From Porphyrobacter sp. IPPAS B-1204 (GTDB lineage: Bacteria; Pseudomonadota; Alphaproteobacteria; Sphingomonadales; Sphingomonadaceae), in the NCBI GenBank assembly GCA_003724185.1, contig RHGM01000001.1, positions 558,001-622,000 on the forward strand: a stretch of DNA of 64,000 bases, written 5' to 3'. The position numbers and the translations under genes were made by a program. Positions within the stretch are counted from its first letter, which is position 1. Every line of letters starts with the position of its first letter. The notes beneath the pieces were generated by a model that saw only the letters and a list, made by a program, of their open reading frames with translations, was not told the DNA's origin and did no database searches. This document shows positions 44,603-53,308 of the stretch, one piece after another.

Positions 44603-45577
44603 CTACTTCATGCACGCGCGTCCCGTTTCCGGATCGCTGGCGCACGTGTAAACCCTGATCCAATCGATTGCGAATTGCGCGGGAAAGGTGTCCGCCGCAA
44701 CCCCCTTGGCGTTGTTTTCTTCCGACAATCGCCCGCCCACCGCAAGGTTGGCCATGACATAGAAGGGCTGATCGAACGGCGCCGCCGCCCGGCCCTTGGC
44801 GTTGGGAGCAGCGGTACTCCACTGATCGGCGGTGACGGTGAGGTGCACCCGGTCATCAACCAGAAAGCGGATCAAGCCCTCGCCCCATTCCACTGAATAG
44901 ACGTGAAAATCATCCGACGGCAGGGCCAGATCAGGCAACGCGGTGCGGCTGTCGACAAAGCGGTTCTTCGGCGCGAAATTGCCGAAATGCAGCGCGCTTA
45001 TAGTGCGATTTTCGCCCCGCCCGCCTTCGCAGACCTTGCACTTGGCGCCGATATTGACCGCTTCCAGAATATCGATCTCGCCCGATCGCGGCCAGGCGCC
45101 ATAGGCGTTGTCCTCAGGCATCATCCACACCGCAGGCCATGTCCCCTGCCCGGGCGGCACCTTGGCGCGAACTTCAATCCGGCCATAGCGCCAGAAGTGC
45201 TTTCCAATCGTGCGCACCTTGCCCGAGGTGTGCGACTGCACCAGCGTGGGGTTGGGGTTATCAGCGATTTCCGGCGGGCGCGCAGGGCCGGCAAAGCGCT
45301 CCTTGCGCGCTTTCAGCAGCAACATCCCCCCTTCGACCGCGATGTTCTCTGGCCGGTCAGTGTAGCACTGGCGTTCATTATTGCCGCCGCCCCAGCACGA
45401 AACCTCGGGCGTCCACTTGCTGCGGTCGAGCTGCGAGCCTTCAAACTCGTCAGCCCAGACCAGCGCCCAGTCCGCCCCTTCGAGCGGTGCGAGCACTGGT
45501 TTGGCGGGCGCACTAGCCCCCAAAAGCAGCAGGGCCGTGGTCAGCGTTCCCGCCTTGCGCAGCCCTGCCATTGTCAT
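44603..45577 (-). CDS. GH16 family endo-beta-1,3-glucanase (laminarinase-type), secreted
   Basis: 324 residues, signal peptide about 1-25. Catalytic motif E167-I-D-I-L-E172 with the central Asp169, preceded by G-T-W-P-A-V-W-M-M-P, matches the GH16 laminarinase subgroup (E-x-D-x-x-E with extra residue). It would cut beta-1,3-glucan in the periplasm or outside. It starts 11 bases after the TonB receptor stop with an AAGGA site, and precedes the LacI gene by 22 bases. Confidence 0.92.
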   Translation of the reverse strand: MTMAGLRKAGTLTTALLLLGASAPAKPVLAPLEGADWALVWADEFEGSQLDRSKWTPEVSCWGGGNNERQCYTDRPENIAVEGGMLLLKARKERFAGPARPPEIADNPNPTLVQSHTSGKVRTIGKHFWRYGRIEVRAKVPPGQGTWPAVWMMPEDNAYGAWPRSGEIDILEAVNIGAKCKVCEGGRGENRTISALHFGNFAPKNRFVDSRTALPDLALPSDDFHVYSVEWGEGLIRFLVDDRVHLTVTADQWSTAAPNAKGRAAAPFDQPFYVMANLAVGGRLSEENNAKGVAADTFPAQFAIDWIRVYTCASDPETGRACMK

Positions 45578-45588
45578 CGGTCGGTTCC

Positions 45589-48500
45589 TTAGAAGTCGAA
45601 GCGCGCCAGGAAGGTGAAGCGGCGGTCGTTGCGGAAGGCCGAACGCTGCACCCGTGTGCCGTCAAAGTCGATCACCTGCGAAGTGCGGAACACTTCATCA
45701 AGCAGGTTCACACCCTGCACGCCCAGCTTCACCCCGTCCATCACGCTGACGAAGATCGACGCATCAAGCTGCCCCGTTTCCTCGCCCCAGATCGGCGAGA
45801 AGGGGAAGATGTCGTCACGCGGGGTGATCAGGAATGCCGAGCGCCAGTTGTAGGCGGCACGGGCCGACAGCCAGTCCTTTTCGTAGAACAGCGTCGCATT
45901 GACGGTGTGCTTGGAAATCCCGGCCAGTGGCTGGAAGGCGGCAAAATCGCTCTGGTTGTTCGCCAGATTGGTGTTCTGGAAATCGCCGCCATCGACATAG
46001 GTGTAGGTCAGCTGCGTCCCGAAGCCGCTGAGCAGGCCCGGCAGGAAGTCATAGGTCTGCTGATAGGCGAATTCCACACCCTTGAGCAGCCCATCCTGAC
46101 GGTTGTCCGGCCCGTTTACCTCGACATCGAGGTTCACGCCGCTGGGCGACACGAAGTTGACGATGTCGACCCCGTTGTTGACGATCCCCTTGATATCCTT
46201 GGCGAAGGCATTGAGCGTCAGCGAGCCGACCCGGTCGAAATACCATTCGACCGACAGATCGTAGTTCCAGGATTCGATCGGGCGCAGGTTGCGGTTGCCG
46301 GTGAACAGCTGGAACAGCGGGCCGGTGTCGATCGACTGGTCGGCGATCAGATCGCCCGTGTTGTCACCAATCCCGCCGCCTGAACGGAACGCCGCCAGAT
46401 CAGGGCGGGAAATGCCCTTCGACACAGCCGCACGGAACAACAGGCCATCGCCGGTGTCGAGCAGCGCGTTGAAGCTGGGCAGCCAGTTGTCGAAGATCAC
46501 CGAACGGTCATCAAGCACGATTTCACCGGTGTGCGCGGCCGCAAATTCAGCCAGACGCGCAGGCGACAGCTGGCAGAAGCCCGGGATCTGGCCCGGAGGG
46601 GCACGGCCGCAGGACTGCTGGACTTCGCTCACCTGCACGACCCCGTCGCCGTTGCCGCCCGCCCCGACATCGTCGAAGAACGCGCCGTTGGGGAAGCCGA
46701 TCAGGCCAGCCGCGACCACTTCGGTCTCGACATAGCGCAGGCCGACATTGCCGGAGAGCTTCCAGCCATTGTTGAAATCCGTGCCGTAATCGAGCCGGGC
46801 ATAGGCCGCCTTGGTGGTCTCGGCGACAACGCTGACTTCAGGGGTGCAGAACGGATCACACGGCGTGACCTCGCCGGTCAGCGCGTTGTTGAACGTGCGG
46901 TTGCGCACCCCGAAGAACGGGTTGGGGGTCTGCGAGAAGGTGTTGATCTCGCGCGCCTGCTCGGCCGAAGCGCCCGAGAGATATTCCTGCAGGAAGCTGT
47001 CGCCGCCAAAGAAATGCGCGCCGCCCGGCAGCGGTGCAGGCGCATTGCCGCGCTGGAACCCATTGTCGAACGGGCTGCGCAGATTGGAGAAGGCGGGGAA
47101 ATCGTCGACGAAGGCGCCGCCGGCGATCGCGAATTCCTGACCCGGCAGGCCGGTGAAGAAGCGGCCCGGCTGGAAACCGCCGGTTGCAGCGCAGCCCGGA
47201 CCGGCGTTCCACGGCGCGCAGCCTGCACGGCCAGCCCAGGGTGCCGACAGGTTGCCCCATGTGCTGAAATTGGTGTCCCGCGTGGTCTGGTCACGTTCCG
47301 ACCAGCGCGCACCGAACTTCACCTGCTTGAAGAAGCCATCGTCGCTGATGTCGTATTCGGCATCGAAGCGCAGCGTGTCCAGAGCGCCTTCGTTGCGGGC
47401 GATGCTGTCGAGCAGGAACCAGTAATAGGTGTTGCGGCCGGAGGTGAAGTAATCCGTCGGCGCACCCGGAGGCGCGAGGAACTGCACCTGCGGCACCTTG
47501 CCGCTGACATCGAGATCGATGTTGGCCCAGGTGTTCATCACCCCGATGATCGAATCCTGCCCCAGATCGGACGCGATGTGCTGCGCCTCGAAATTGACGC
47601 GCAGACGATCGGTGATGCTCCAGTCGATATCGAGGCTGACATCCTTGGTGGAAGCGCGTGTCTCACGCTCGAACCGCAGCAGTTCGAGCGGGATACCTCC
47701 GCGGCCGAACGGGTTGGCATAAGCGTCGCCGATCCGCTGGCTGAGAACGCCGCGCACGAACTGACCGTTTTCGTCGAATTCCCAGGTGCTGCCTGCCGCC
47801 GGCACCGGGAACAGCAGGTCGTCATTGACCAGCGCCACCGCGGCGTTTTCCTGCGTGAAGAAGGTCGTGTCGGCCTTCAGCCATTCAAACGTGACAAGGA
47901 AATCGCGGTTCGGGCTTTCGTACTGGACGACACCCGACCAGGCTTCGCGGTCGCGTTCAAGATCGGTGGTGCGGACACCAGCGCCCTTGGGCACGACCAG
48001 CGCGCCTGCGGGCGGGAAGTTGTCGGGGGTGAAGTTGGCCCCGCCGCTGATCCCGCCGCTGCCCACCTGGCGCACGCGGAAGCACGCGCCATCAAGCGTC
48101 GCAGGGCGATAGCACGGGTCAGCGATTTGCGAGGCATCGGTGCGGCTGATCAGTTCCGAGCGGGCATATCCCAGCTGGAACCCGAACGAGCCGTGATCCC
48201 CTTCAAAGGTGGTCGATCCAAGCACCGAGCCGCCGGGCGACCATTGGTTGGCCAAGTCACCAACGTTGGTTTCCAGCGTGCCCGCAATATGCGTGCCCCG
48301 GCGATCAAGCGGCTTGCGTGTGACAAGGTTCACCGTGCCCGCGATCCCGCCTTCTACCATGTCGGCAGTGAGGTTCTTGAACACTTCGACCCGGCCCAGC
48401 AGTTCGGGCGAGACTTCGTTGAAGTTCAGCACCGTGCCGCCATTGGCCGAGAAAATGTCACGGCCATTGAGTTCGGACCGCACGAAGCCCAGACCGCGAA

Positions 48501-48873
48501 TGATGACCCCGGTGCCCTCGACCGAGAAACGGTCAGGGTCGGAAGCCTTTTCGAAACGGCCGATATTGACGCCGGGTACGCGCTGGAGCGCTTCGGCAAC
48601 CGAACGGTCAGGCAGCGCGCCGATGTCTTCGGCGGTGATCACGTCCACGAAGGTATCAGCGTCGCGCTTGATGTTCTGCGCCGATTGCAGCGAAGCCCGG
48701 AAGCCGGTCACGATGATCGCGTCTTCGGCTTCTTCTTCGGTGGCCGATGCTTCGGCCTCTGCGTCGGGTTCGGCGTCCTGCGCCAAAGCGGGGCTGGAGG
48801 CGGCAATGGCCAGCGCCGAAGCCGTGCCGAGTGCGAACAGGCGCCGACGCGGCGCAACAGGTGCGGTGTTCAT
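45589..48873 (-). CDS. TonB-dependent receptor of the beta-glucan locus
   Basis: 1094 residues from ATG 48873 (GGGGAG upstream). Signal peptide about 1-32 (ends S-P-A-L-A-Q-D), acidic linker, D-A-I-I-V-T-G-F-R-A-S-L-Q-S-A box and plug motifs (P-D-R-S-V-A-E-A-L-Q-R-V-P-G-V, R-G-L-G-F-V-R-S-E-L-N-G-R). This plug type is characteristic of the large carbohydrate receptors of Caulobacterales and sphingomonads that sit beside flavin halogenase genes. The barrel ends F-T-F-L-A-R-F-D-F. It is the first gene of the GH16-LacI-MFS operon and is divergent from the halogenase gene. Confidence 0.95.
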   Translation of the reverse strand: MNTAPVAPRRRLFALGTASALAIAASSPALAQDAEPDAEAEASATEEEAEDAIIVTGFRASLQSAQNIKRDADTFVDVITAEDIGALPDRSVAEALQRVPGVNIGRFEKASDPDRFSVEGTGVIIRGLGFVRSELNGRDIFSANGGTVLNFNEVSPELLGRVEVFKNLTADMVEGGIAGTVNLVTRKPLDRRGTHIAGTLETNVGDLANQWSPGGSVLGSTTFEGDHGSFGFQLGYARSELISRTDASQIADPCYRPATLDGACFRVRQVGSGGISGGANFTPDNFPPAGALVVPKGAGVRTTDLERDREAWSGVVQYESPNRDFLVTFEWLKADTTFFTQENAAVALVNDDLLFPVPAAGSTWEFDENGQFVRGVLSQRIGDAYANPFGRGGIPLELLRFERETRASTKDVSLDIDWSITDRLRVNFEAQHIASDLGQDSIIGVMNTWANIDLDVSGKVPQVQFLAPPGAPTDYFTSGRNTYYWFLLDSIARNEGALDTLRFDAEYDISDDGFFKQVKFGARWSERDQTTRDTNFSTWGNLSAPWAGRAGCAPWNAGPGCAATGGFQPGRFFTGLPGQEFAIAGGAFVDDFPAFSNLRSPFDNGFQRGNAPAPLPGGAHFFGGDSFLQEYLSGASAEQAREINTFSQTPNPFFGVRNRTFNNALTGEVTPCDPFCTPEVSVVAETTKAAYARLDYGTDFNNGWKLSGNVGLRYVETEVVAAGLIGFPNGAFFDDVGAGGNGDGVVQVSEVQQSCGRAPPGQIPGFCQLSPARLAEFAAAHTGEIVLDDRSVIFDNWLPSFNALLDTGDGLLFRAAVSKGISRPDLAAFRSGGGIGDNTGDLIADQSIDTGPLFQLFTGNRNLRPIESWNYDLSVEWYFDRVGSLTLNAFAKDIKGIVNNGVDIVNFVSPSGVNLDVEVNGPDNRQDGLLKGVEFAYQQTYDFLPGLLSGFGTQLTYTYVDGGDFQNTNLANNQSDFAAFQPLAGISKHTVNATLFYEKDWLSARAAYNWRSAFLITPRDDIFPFSPIWGEETGQLDASIFVSVMDGVKLGVQGVNLLDEVFRTSQVIDFDGTRVQRSAFRNDRRFTFLARFDF

Positions 48874-48935
48874 GTGTTTCAACTCTCCCCATGCCGCGCG
48901 ACAGTATCGTGCCTGTTGCTGCGGGCTGCGGATGT

Positions 48936-48964
48936 TTTGTAGCGCATCTTGAGAGCGTTCTCAA
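48936..48964 (-). promoter_or_regulatory. Promoter of the TonB receptor-GH16 operon overlapped by LacI operator
   Basis: Reading the minus strand: TTGAGA (48964-48959), 17-base spacer, TACAAA (48941-48936). The -35 is five of six and the -10 four of six. The operator TTGAGAGCGTTCTCAA (48949-48964, one arm mismatch) covers the -35 and part of the spacer, so bound repressor should block transcription. Confidence 0.6.
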
Positions 48965-49067
48965 GACTTGTAATCTCCGGTTCATATTGCATTCTGGCAA
49001 CACTTGGCGGGGCTGCTATACCCCCGTTTGCATGGCCCGCAGAGGCCCGACAGGGATCGAGGAAATC

Positions 49068-50579
49068 GTGGCGATTGAACGAATTATTATCGTGGGCGGC
49101 GGTACCGCGGGATGGATGGCGGCGGCTGCGCTGTCCCGGATCCGCGCCGGGCGGCCTGTGGAAATCACACTGATTGAATCCGAAAGCATCGGCACGGTCG
49201 GCGTCGGCGAGGCGACGATTCCGCCGTTCGTGGGCTTCAACCAGCTGCTCGGCATCAACGAGGCTGAAATGCTGGCCGAGGTGGGCGGCACCTTCAAACT
49301 GGGCATCCAGTTCGAAAACTGGGGCAACCTGGGCGACAGCTACATCCACCCCTTCGGCGCCTATGGCTACACGATGGGCGGGATCAGCTTCCACCATGTC
49401 TGGCACCGCATGATGGGCGCCGGGGACAAGCGCCCGATCCAGGTGTTCAACCTCGAAACGATGGCCGCCTATTTCGGCAAGTTTGCCCGCACCGAGGATT
49501 ACGCGCGCGACGATCTGCCGCCGGTCAATTACGCCTATCATCTGGATGCGGGCCGCTATGCCGCCTTCCTGCGCCGCTTTGCCGAAACACGCGGTGTGGT
49601 GCGGCAGGAAGGGCGGATCGCCGATGTCCAGCTGGATGGCGAATCGGGGTTTGTGACCGGCGTCACACTGGATGATGGCCGCGCCTTCCAGGGCGATCTG
49701 TTCATCGATTGCTCGGGCTTCCGGGGCCTGCTCATCGAACAGGCGCTGAAGACCGGCTATGACGACTGGAGCCAGTATCTCCCCTGCAACCGCGCGGTTG
49801 CCCTGCCGTGCCAGCGTGATGATGGCAGCCCGCCCCCGCCCTTCACCCGCGCCACCGCCCACAGCGCGGGCTGGCAATGGCAGGTGCCGCTGCAGCACCG
49901 CAACGGCAACGGCCATGTCTATTGCTCGGCCTACATGGAGGACCAGAAGGCGCTCGACATCCTGCTCGGCAATATCGCGGGTAAGCCGCAGGCCGAGCCC
50001 AACTGGCTGCGGTTCACCACCGGACGGCGCAAGAAGTTCTGGAACAAGAACGTGGTCGCGCTGGGCCTTGCGGCAGGCTTCATGGAGCCTTTGGAATCGA
50101 CCTCGATCCACCTCATCAACACAGGGATCGACAAGCTGATCTCGCTGCTGTCGCTGGACGGGATCACCAAGGTGCAGGAGGACACCTTCAACCGCCTCAC
50201 GGGCCGCGAATATGCCCGCATCCGCGACTTCCTGATCCTGCATTACAACGCCACGCAGCGCACCGATTCCGATTTCTGGAACTATGTGCGCACGATGGAC
50301 GTGCCCGATACGCTGACGGAAAAGGTCGAAATCTTCCGCGCCAACGGCCAGATCTTCCGCGAGGAGGACGAGCTGTTCACCGAGACCAGCTGGGCGGCGG
50401 TGATGATGGGTCAGGGCATCAGCATGGGCGGGCACAACGCCATGGCCGACGCGATTGATCCGGCAACCTTGCGCACCGAGGTGGACGAAATGGAAAAGTC
50501 GATCCGCTATCTCGTCCAGCACATGCCGGGGCATGGCGATTACCTTGCGCGCTATTGCCCGGCGCCGATGGCAGCGTGA
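49068..50579 (+). CDS. Flavin-dependent tryptophan halogenase family protein
   Basis: 503 residues from GTG 49068, with GAGGA four bases upstream; ATG 49032 is an alternative. N-terminal FAD motif G-G-G-T-A-G-W, G-V-G-E-A-T-I-P-P-F, the catalytic lysine position in T-F-K-L-G-I (Lys77), the family signature W-Q-W-Q-V-P (W-x-W-x-I-P) and the glutamate position in P-L-E-S-T-S-I-H are intact, so an active halogenase is plausible. It uses FADH2 and halide. Such genes beside TonB receptors in Caulobacter and sphingomonads are not linked to known antibiotic clusters; the substrate is unknown. It is divergent from the glucan TonB receptor and shares its regulatory region. Confidence 0.92.
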   Translation: MAIERIIIVGGGTAGWMAAAALSRIRAGRPVEITLIESESIGTVGVGEATIPPFVGFNQLLGINEAEMLAEVGGTFKLGIQFENWGNLGDSYIHPFGAYGYTMGGISFHHVWHRMMGAGDKRPIQVFNLETMAAYFGKFARTEDYARDDLPPVNYAYHLDAGRYAAFLRRFAETRGVVRQEGRIADVQLDGESGFVTGVTLDDGRAFQGDLFIDCSGFRGLLIEQALKTGYDDWSQYLPCNRAVALPCQRDDGSPPPPFTRATAHSAGWQWQVPLQHRNGNGHVYCSAYMEDQKALDILLGNIAGKPQAEPNWLRFTTGRRKKFWNKNVVALGLAAGFMEPLESTSIHLINTGIDKLISLLSLDGITKVQEDTFNRLTGREYARIRDFLILHYNATQRTDSDFWNYVRTMDVPDTLTEKVEIFRANGQIFREEDELFTETSWAAVMMGQGISMGGHNAMADAIDPATLRTEVDEMEKSIRYLVQHMPGHGDYLARYCPAPMAA

Positions 50580-50668
50580 CAGCAACGGGCGTTTCTTGAC
50601 AAACAGGGTCGGCGCCTGAAAGGGAGGGCGTCACCCCTCCCCGCCCGCTCCGCCCGAGGTTTCCCGCC

Positions 50669-51463
50669 ATGACCAACGATCCGCACGGCTGGACGGCGCT
50701 GGTGCTGGCAGGACAGCGACCGGGAATTGATCCCGTCGCCGCGCAATTCGGGCTGGAAGCCAAGGCGCTGGTGCCGGTCGCGGGCGAGCTGATGCTGGGC
50801 CGGGTGCTGATGGCGCTGGCCGATGCACCCGAGGTAGCGCGGATCGTGGTGCTGGCGCAGAACGCCCCCGAACTGCTCGGCCATGCCGACCTTGCCTGGG
50901 CGGCGGCTGACCGGCACATCACCGCCCGCGTTTCTGGCCGGACAATCAGCGGATCGGTGCGCGAGGCCGTGCGCGATCCTGCCATTGGCCTGCCGGTGCT
51001 GGTGACCACCGCCGACAATGTCATGCTGACCCCCGCAACCATCACCGAATTCATCGCGGGGACTGGTACGAGCGACGTCAGCGTGGCGATGGTCGAGCGG
51101 GGGCGGCTGGAAGCAGCCGTCGGCCCCAACCGCCGGACATGGCTGAGCTTCAAGGGCGGCGCCTATACCGGGGCCAACCTGTTTGCCCTCAACGCCCCTG
51201 CCGCGATCAACGCGCTGCGCTTCTGGGAGCGGGTCGAACAGGACCGCAAATCGGTGCTGCGCCTCGCCTCGCATTTCGGGCCAGCGCTGATGGCCAAGCT
51301 CCTGCTGCGGCGTATGACCCTGCACGAGGCGCTGGACGCCGCTGGCGCAAAGCTGGGCGCCACTGCCGCGCCGGTGCTGCTGCGCGACGGGCGCATGGGC
51401 GTTGATGTCGACAAGCCCGCGGATCACGCGCTGGCAGAACGCTTGCTCGCAGACCGGAGCTGA
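50669..51463 (+). CDS. NTP transferase (MobA-like nucleotidyltransferase fold)
   Basis: 264 residues. N-terminal A-L-V-L-A-G-Q-R-P-G-I-D and later K-A-L-V-P-V-A-G form a nucleotidyltransferase signature of the MobA/sugar-phosphate cytidylyltransferase type; T-T-A-D-N-V-M-L is the metal-binding region. It should activate a phosphorylated sugar or polyol with a nucleotide. Its neighbours, a HAD phosphatase, a TagB/TagF-like transferase and a methyltransferase, suggest synthesis of a phospho-polyol or glycan surface structure. Substrate not identifiable. It starts 90 bases after the halogenase gene. Confidence 0.75.
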   Translation: MTNDPHGWTALVLAGQRPGIDPVAAQFGLEAKALVPVAGELMLGRVLMALADAPEVARIVVLAQNAPELLGHADLAWAAADRHITARVSGRTISGSVREAVRDPAIGLPVLVTTADNVMLTPATITEFIAGTGTSDVSVAMVERGRLEAAVGPNRRTWLSFKGGAYTGANLFALNAPAAINALRFWERVEQDRKSVLRLASHFGPALMAKLLLRRMTLHEALDAAGAKLGATAAPVLLRDGRMGVDVDKPADHALAERLLADRS

Positions 51464-51469
51464 CCGCCG

Positions 51470-52138
51470 GTGCAGCGCATGGCCCTGTATGATCTTGATC
51501 GCACGGTGACCCGCGCGCCCACCTTCACGCCGTTCCTCGTCCACATGGCAGCAAGCGGCAACCGCTTGCGCCTGCTGGGCCTGCCGCTGTGGGTGCTGGC
51601 GATGCTGGGTTACAAGGCGAAGCTTTACGGCAGGAAGCCGCTGAAGCAATTCGGCCTCGCCCTGCTGGTGGGGCGCGTGGTGCGCAGCCCCTCGCTCCAG
51701 CCGCGCATCGATGCCTTTGTGGCACGGCAGCTGGCCCGCAATATCCAGCCCGGCGCGCTGGCACAGATTGCGGCTGATCGTGCGGCGGGCGTGCGGCTGG
51801 TGCTGGTCACCGCCGCCCCCGAAATCTACGCCGAGGCGCTGGCGGATGCGCTGGGGTTCGAGGCCTGCATTGCCACCCGCCATCAGCGCGATGCACAGGG
51901 CAATCTGCTCACAGCCATCGACGGTGAAAACAATTATGGCAGCCAGAAAACCGCCCGTGTTGCGGCGTGGCTCGCGTCGCAAGGCCTGACCCGCTCAGAC
52001 GTGCACCTCACCGCCTATACCGACCATGCCAGTGATGCGCCGATCCTGAATTTCGCGGACACAGGCGTGCTGGTGGGCCGCTATGCCCGGCCCCAATCCG
52101 GCTGGGCGCAGACCGACTGGAGCCAGGCGGCGGCATGA
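51470..52138 (+). CDS. HAD-superfamily IB phosphatase (SerB-like)
   Basis: 222 residues. HAD motifs in order: D-L-D-R-T (motif I, nucleophile), V-T-A-A-P-E (II), G-S-Q-K-T (III lysine) and Y-T-D-H-A-S-D-A-P (IV). The cap-region helices and the phosphoserine-phosphatase-like motif IV place it in HAD-IB. Start is GTG 51470, six bases after the previous stop; ATG 51479 is possible. Its stop overlaps the next start by four bases. With the nucleotidyltransferase before it, it may supply or recycle a phosphorylated building block; actual substrate unknown. Confidence 0.8.
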   Translation: MQRMALYDLDRTVTRAPTFTPFLVHMAASGNRLRLLGLPLWVLAMLGYKAKLYGRKPLKQFGLALLVGRVVRSPSLQPRIDAFVARQLARNIQPGALAQIAADRAAGVRLVLVTAAPEIYAEALADALGFEACIATRHQRDAQGNLLTAIDGENNYGSQKTARVAAWLASQGLTRSDVHLTAYTDHASDAPILNFADTGVLVGRYARPQSGWAQTDWSQAAA

Positions 52139-53308
52139 AGCGCATCTGCTTTCTGTTCAACCACGACCAGACGCACCAGTTGGCGCACAGCCTGCCGATC
52201 GCGCTGGCGCTGGCGGCGCGGGGGGAGCACCGGATCGTCCTCGCCTTCGTCAAACCGGCGATCCGCAGGGAGATCGAACGCCAGGCCGATCCCGCGCTGC
52301 TGGCGCGGATGGAGCTGGTGCAACTGGGGTTGAAGCGCGGCGGATCGCGTCTGCTGGCAGGTGCGCTGGAGCGCCTCGTCCCTGCTACAAAGCTGCTTGT
52401 CTACCGCGACAATCTCGACTTTTTCGCCAGCTTCGATGCCGTGGTAGTGTCGGAAAAGACCACGCTGCTGCTCAAGACCCGGTACGGGCTGGACCGGCTC
52501 AAGCTGATCCACACCCGCCACGGCGCGGGCGACCGGGCCATCGGGTTCAATCGCGAAAGCGCGGGGTTTGACCTCGTGCTGGTGTCCGGCCCCAAGATCC
52601 GTGACCGGCTGATCGCCGAGGCGGGGCTGCGGCCCGATCAGATTGCCATGGTCGGCTATCCCAAGTTCGATCTGTGCGCGGATAACCGCTTTACCGATAC
52701 CTTCCCCGCGCCCCACCGGCCCACGGTGATCTACAACCCGCACCCTTCGCCCAAGCTGTCGAGCTGGTTCAGGCACGGGGCGGCGGTGCTGGAGGCGTTC
52801 CGGGGTCAGGATCGCTACAACCTGATCTTCGCGCCGCACGTGATGCTGTTCGAGCGCCAATGGGTGGTCACCGTCGACCCGCCCAGCCTTGCCCGCGTGA
52901 CGCCCCCCCGGCCCCGGATTTGCGGGCGAAAAGCGCATCCACATCGACACCGGCAGCGCCGCCAGCAGCGACATGAGCTACACCAACCGCGCTGATATTT
53001 ACCTCGGCGATGTCAGCAGCCAGGTTTATGAATTCCTCCGCACCCCCCGCCCTTGCCTGTTCCTGAATTCGCACGGAGTGGATTGGCAGGGTGACCCCAA
53101 TTACCTCCACTGGCGCGCCGGGCCGGTGCTGGACCACGCCGACGGGCTGCTTGATGCAATAGATGCTGCAGTCGCGGCGCATCCCGACTATGCGGGCGCG
53201 CAACAGGCATTGATCGATGCGAGTTTTTCGCTGTCAGACCGCCCCTCGGCGGAGCGGGCGGCGGACGCAATTACCGCATTTTGCGAAGGAAGGGCCACAC
53301 TTGGCTAG
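52135..53308 (+). CDS. TagB/TagF-like glycerophosphate (phosphopolyol) transferase, frameshifted at a C7 run
   Basis: The first part (from ATG 52135) carries H-T-R-H-G-A-G-D-R-A, V-G-Y-P-K-F-D and N-P-H-P-S, motifs of the CDP-glycerol:poly(glycerophosphate) transferase fold; the second (from about 52905) carries D-M-S-Y-T-N-R-A-D-I-Y-L-G-D-V-S-S-Q-V-Y-E-F and R-P-C-L-F-L-N, the family's C-terminal donor-binding part. They are in different frames. Removing one C from the seven-C run at 52903-52909 joins them as T-P-P-G-P-G-F-A-G-E-K-R-I-H-I-D-T, giving about 390 residues. No membrane segment; probably peripheral at the inner membrane. In Gram-negatives this family builds phosphopolyol parts of capsules or surface polymers. 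Confidence 0.8.

Noticed and set aside
46531..48942. Plus-strand ORF of 803 codons antisense to the glucan TonB receptor
   Set aside because: Shadow frame of the receptor, no domain-like pattern and no ribosome site.
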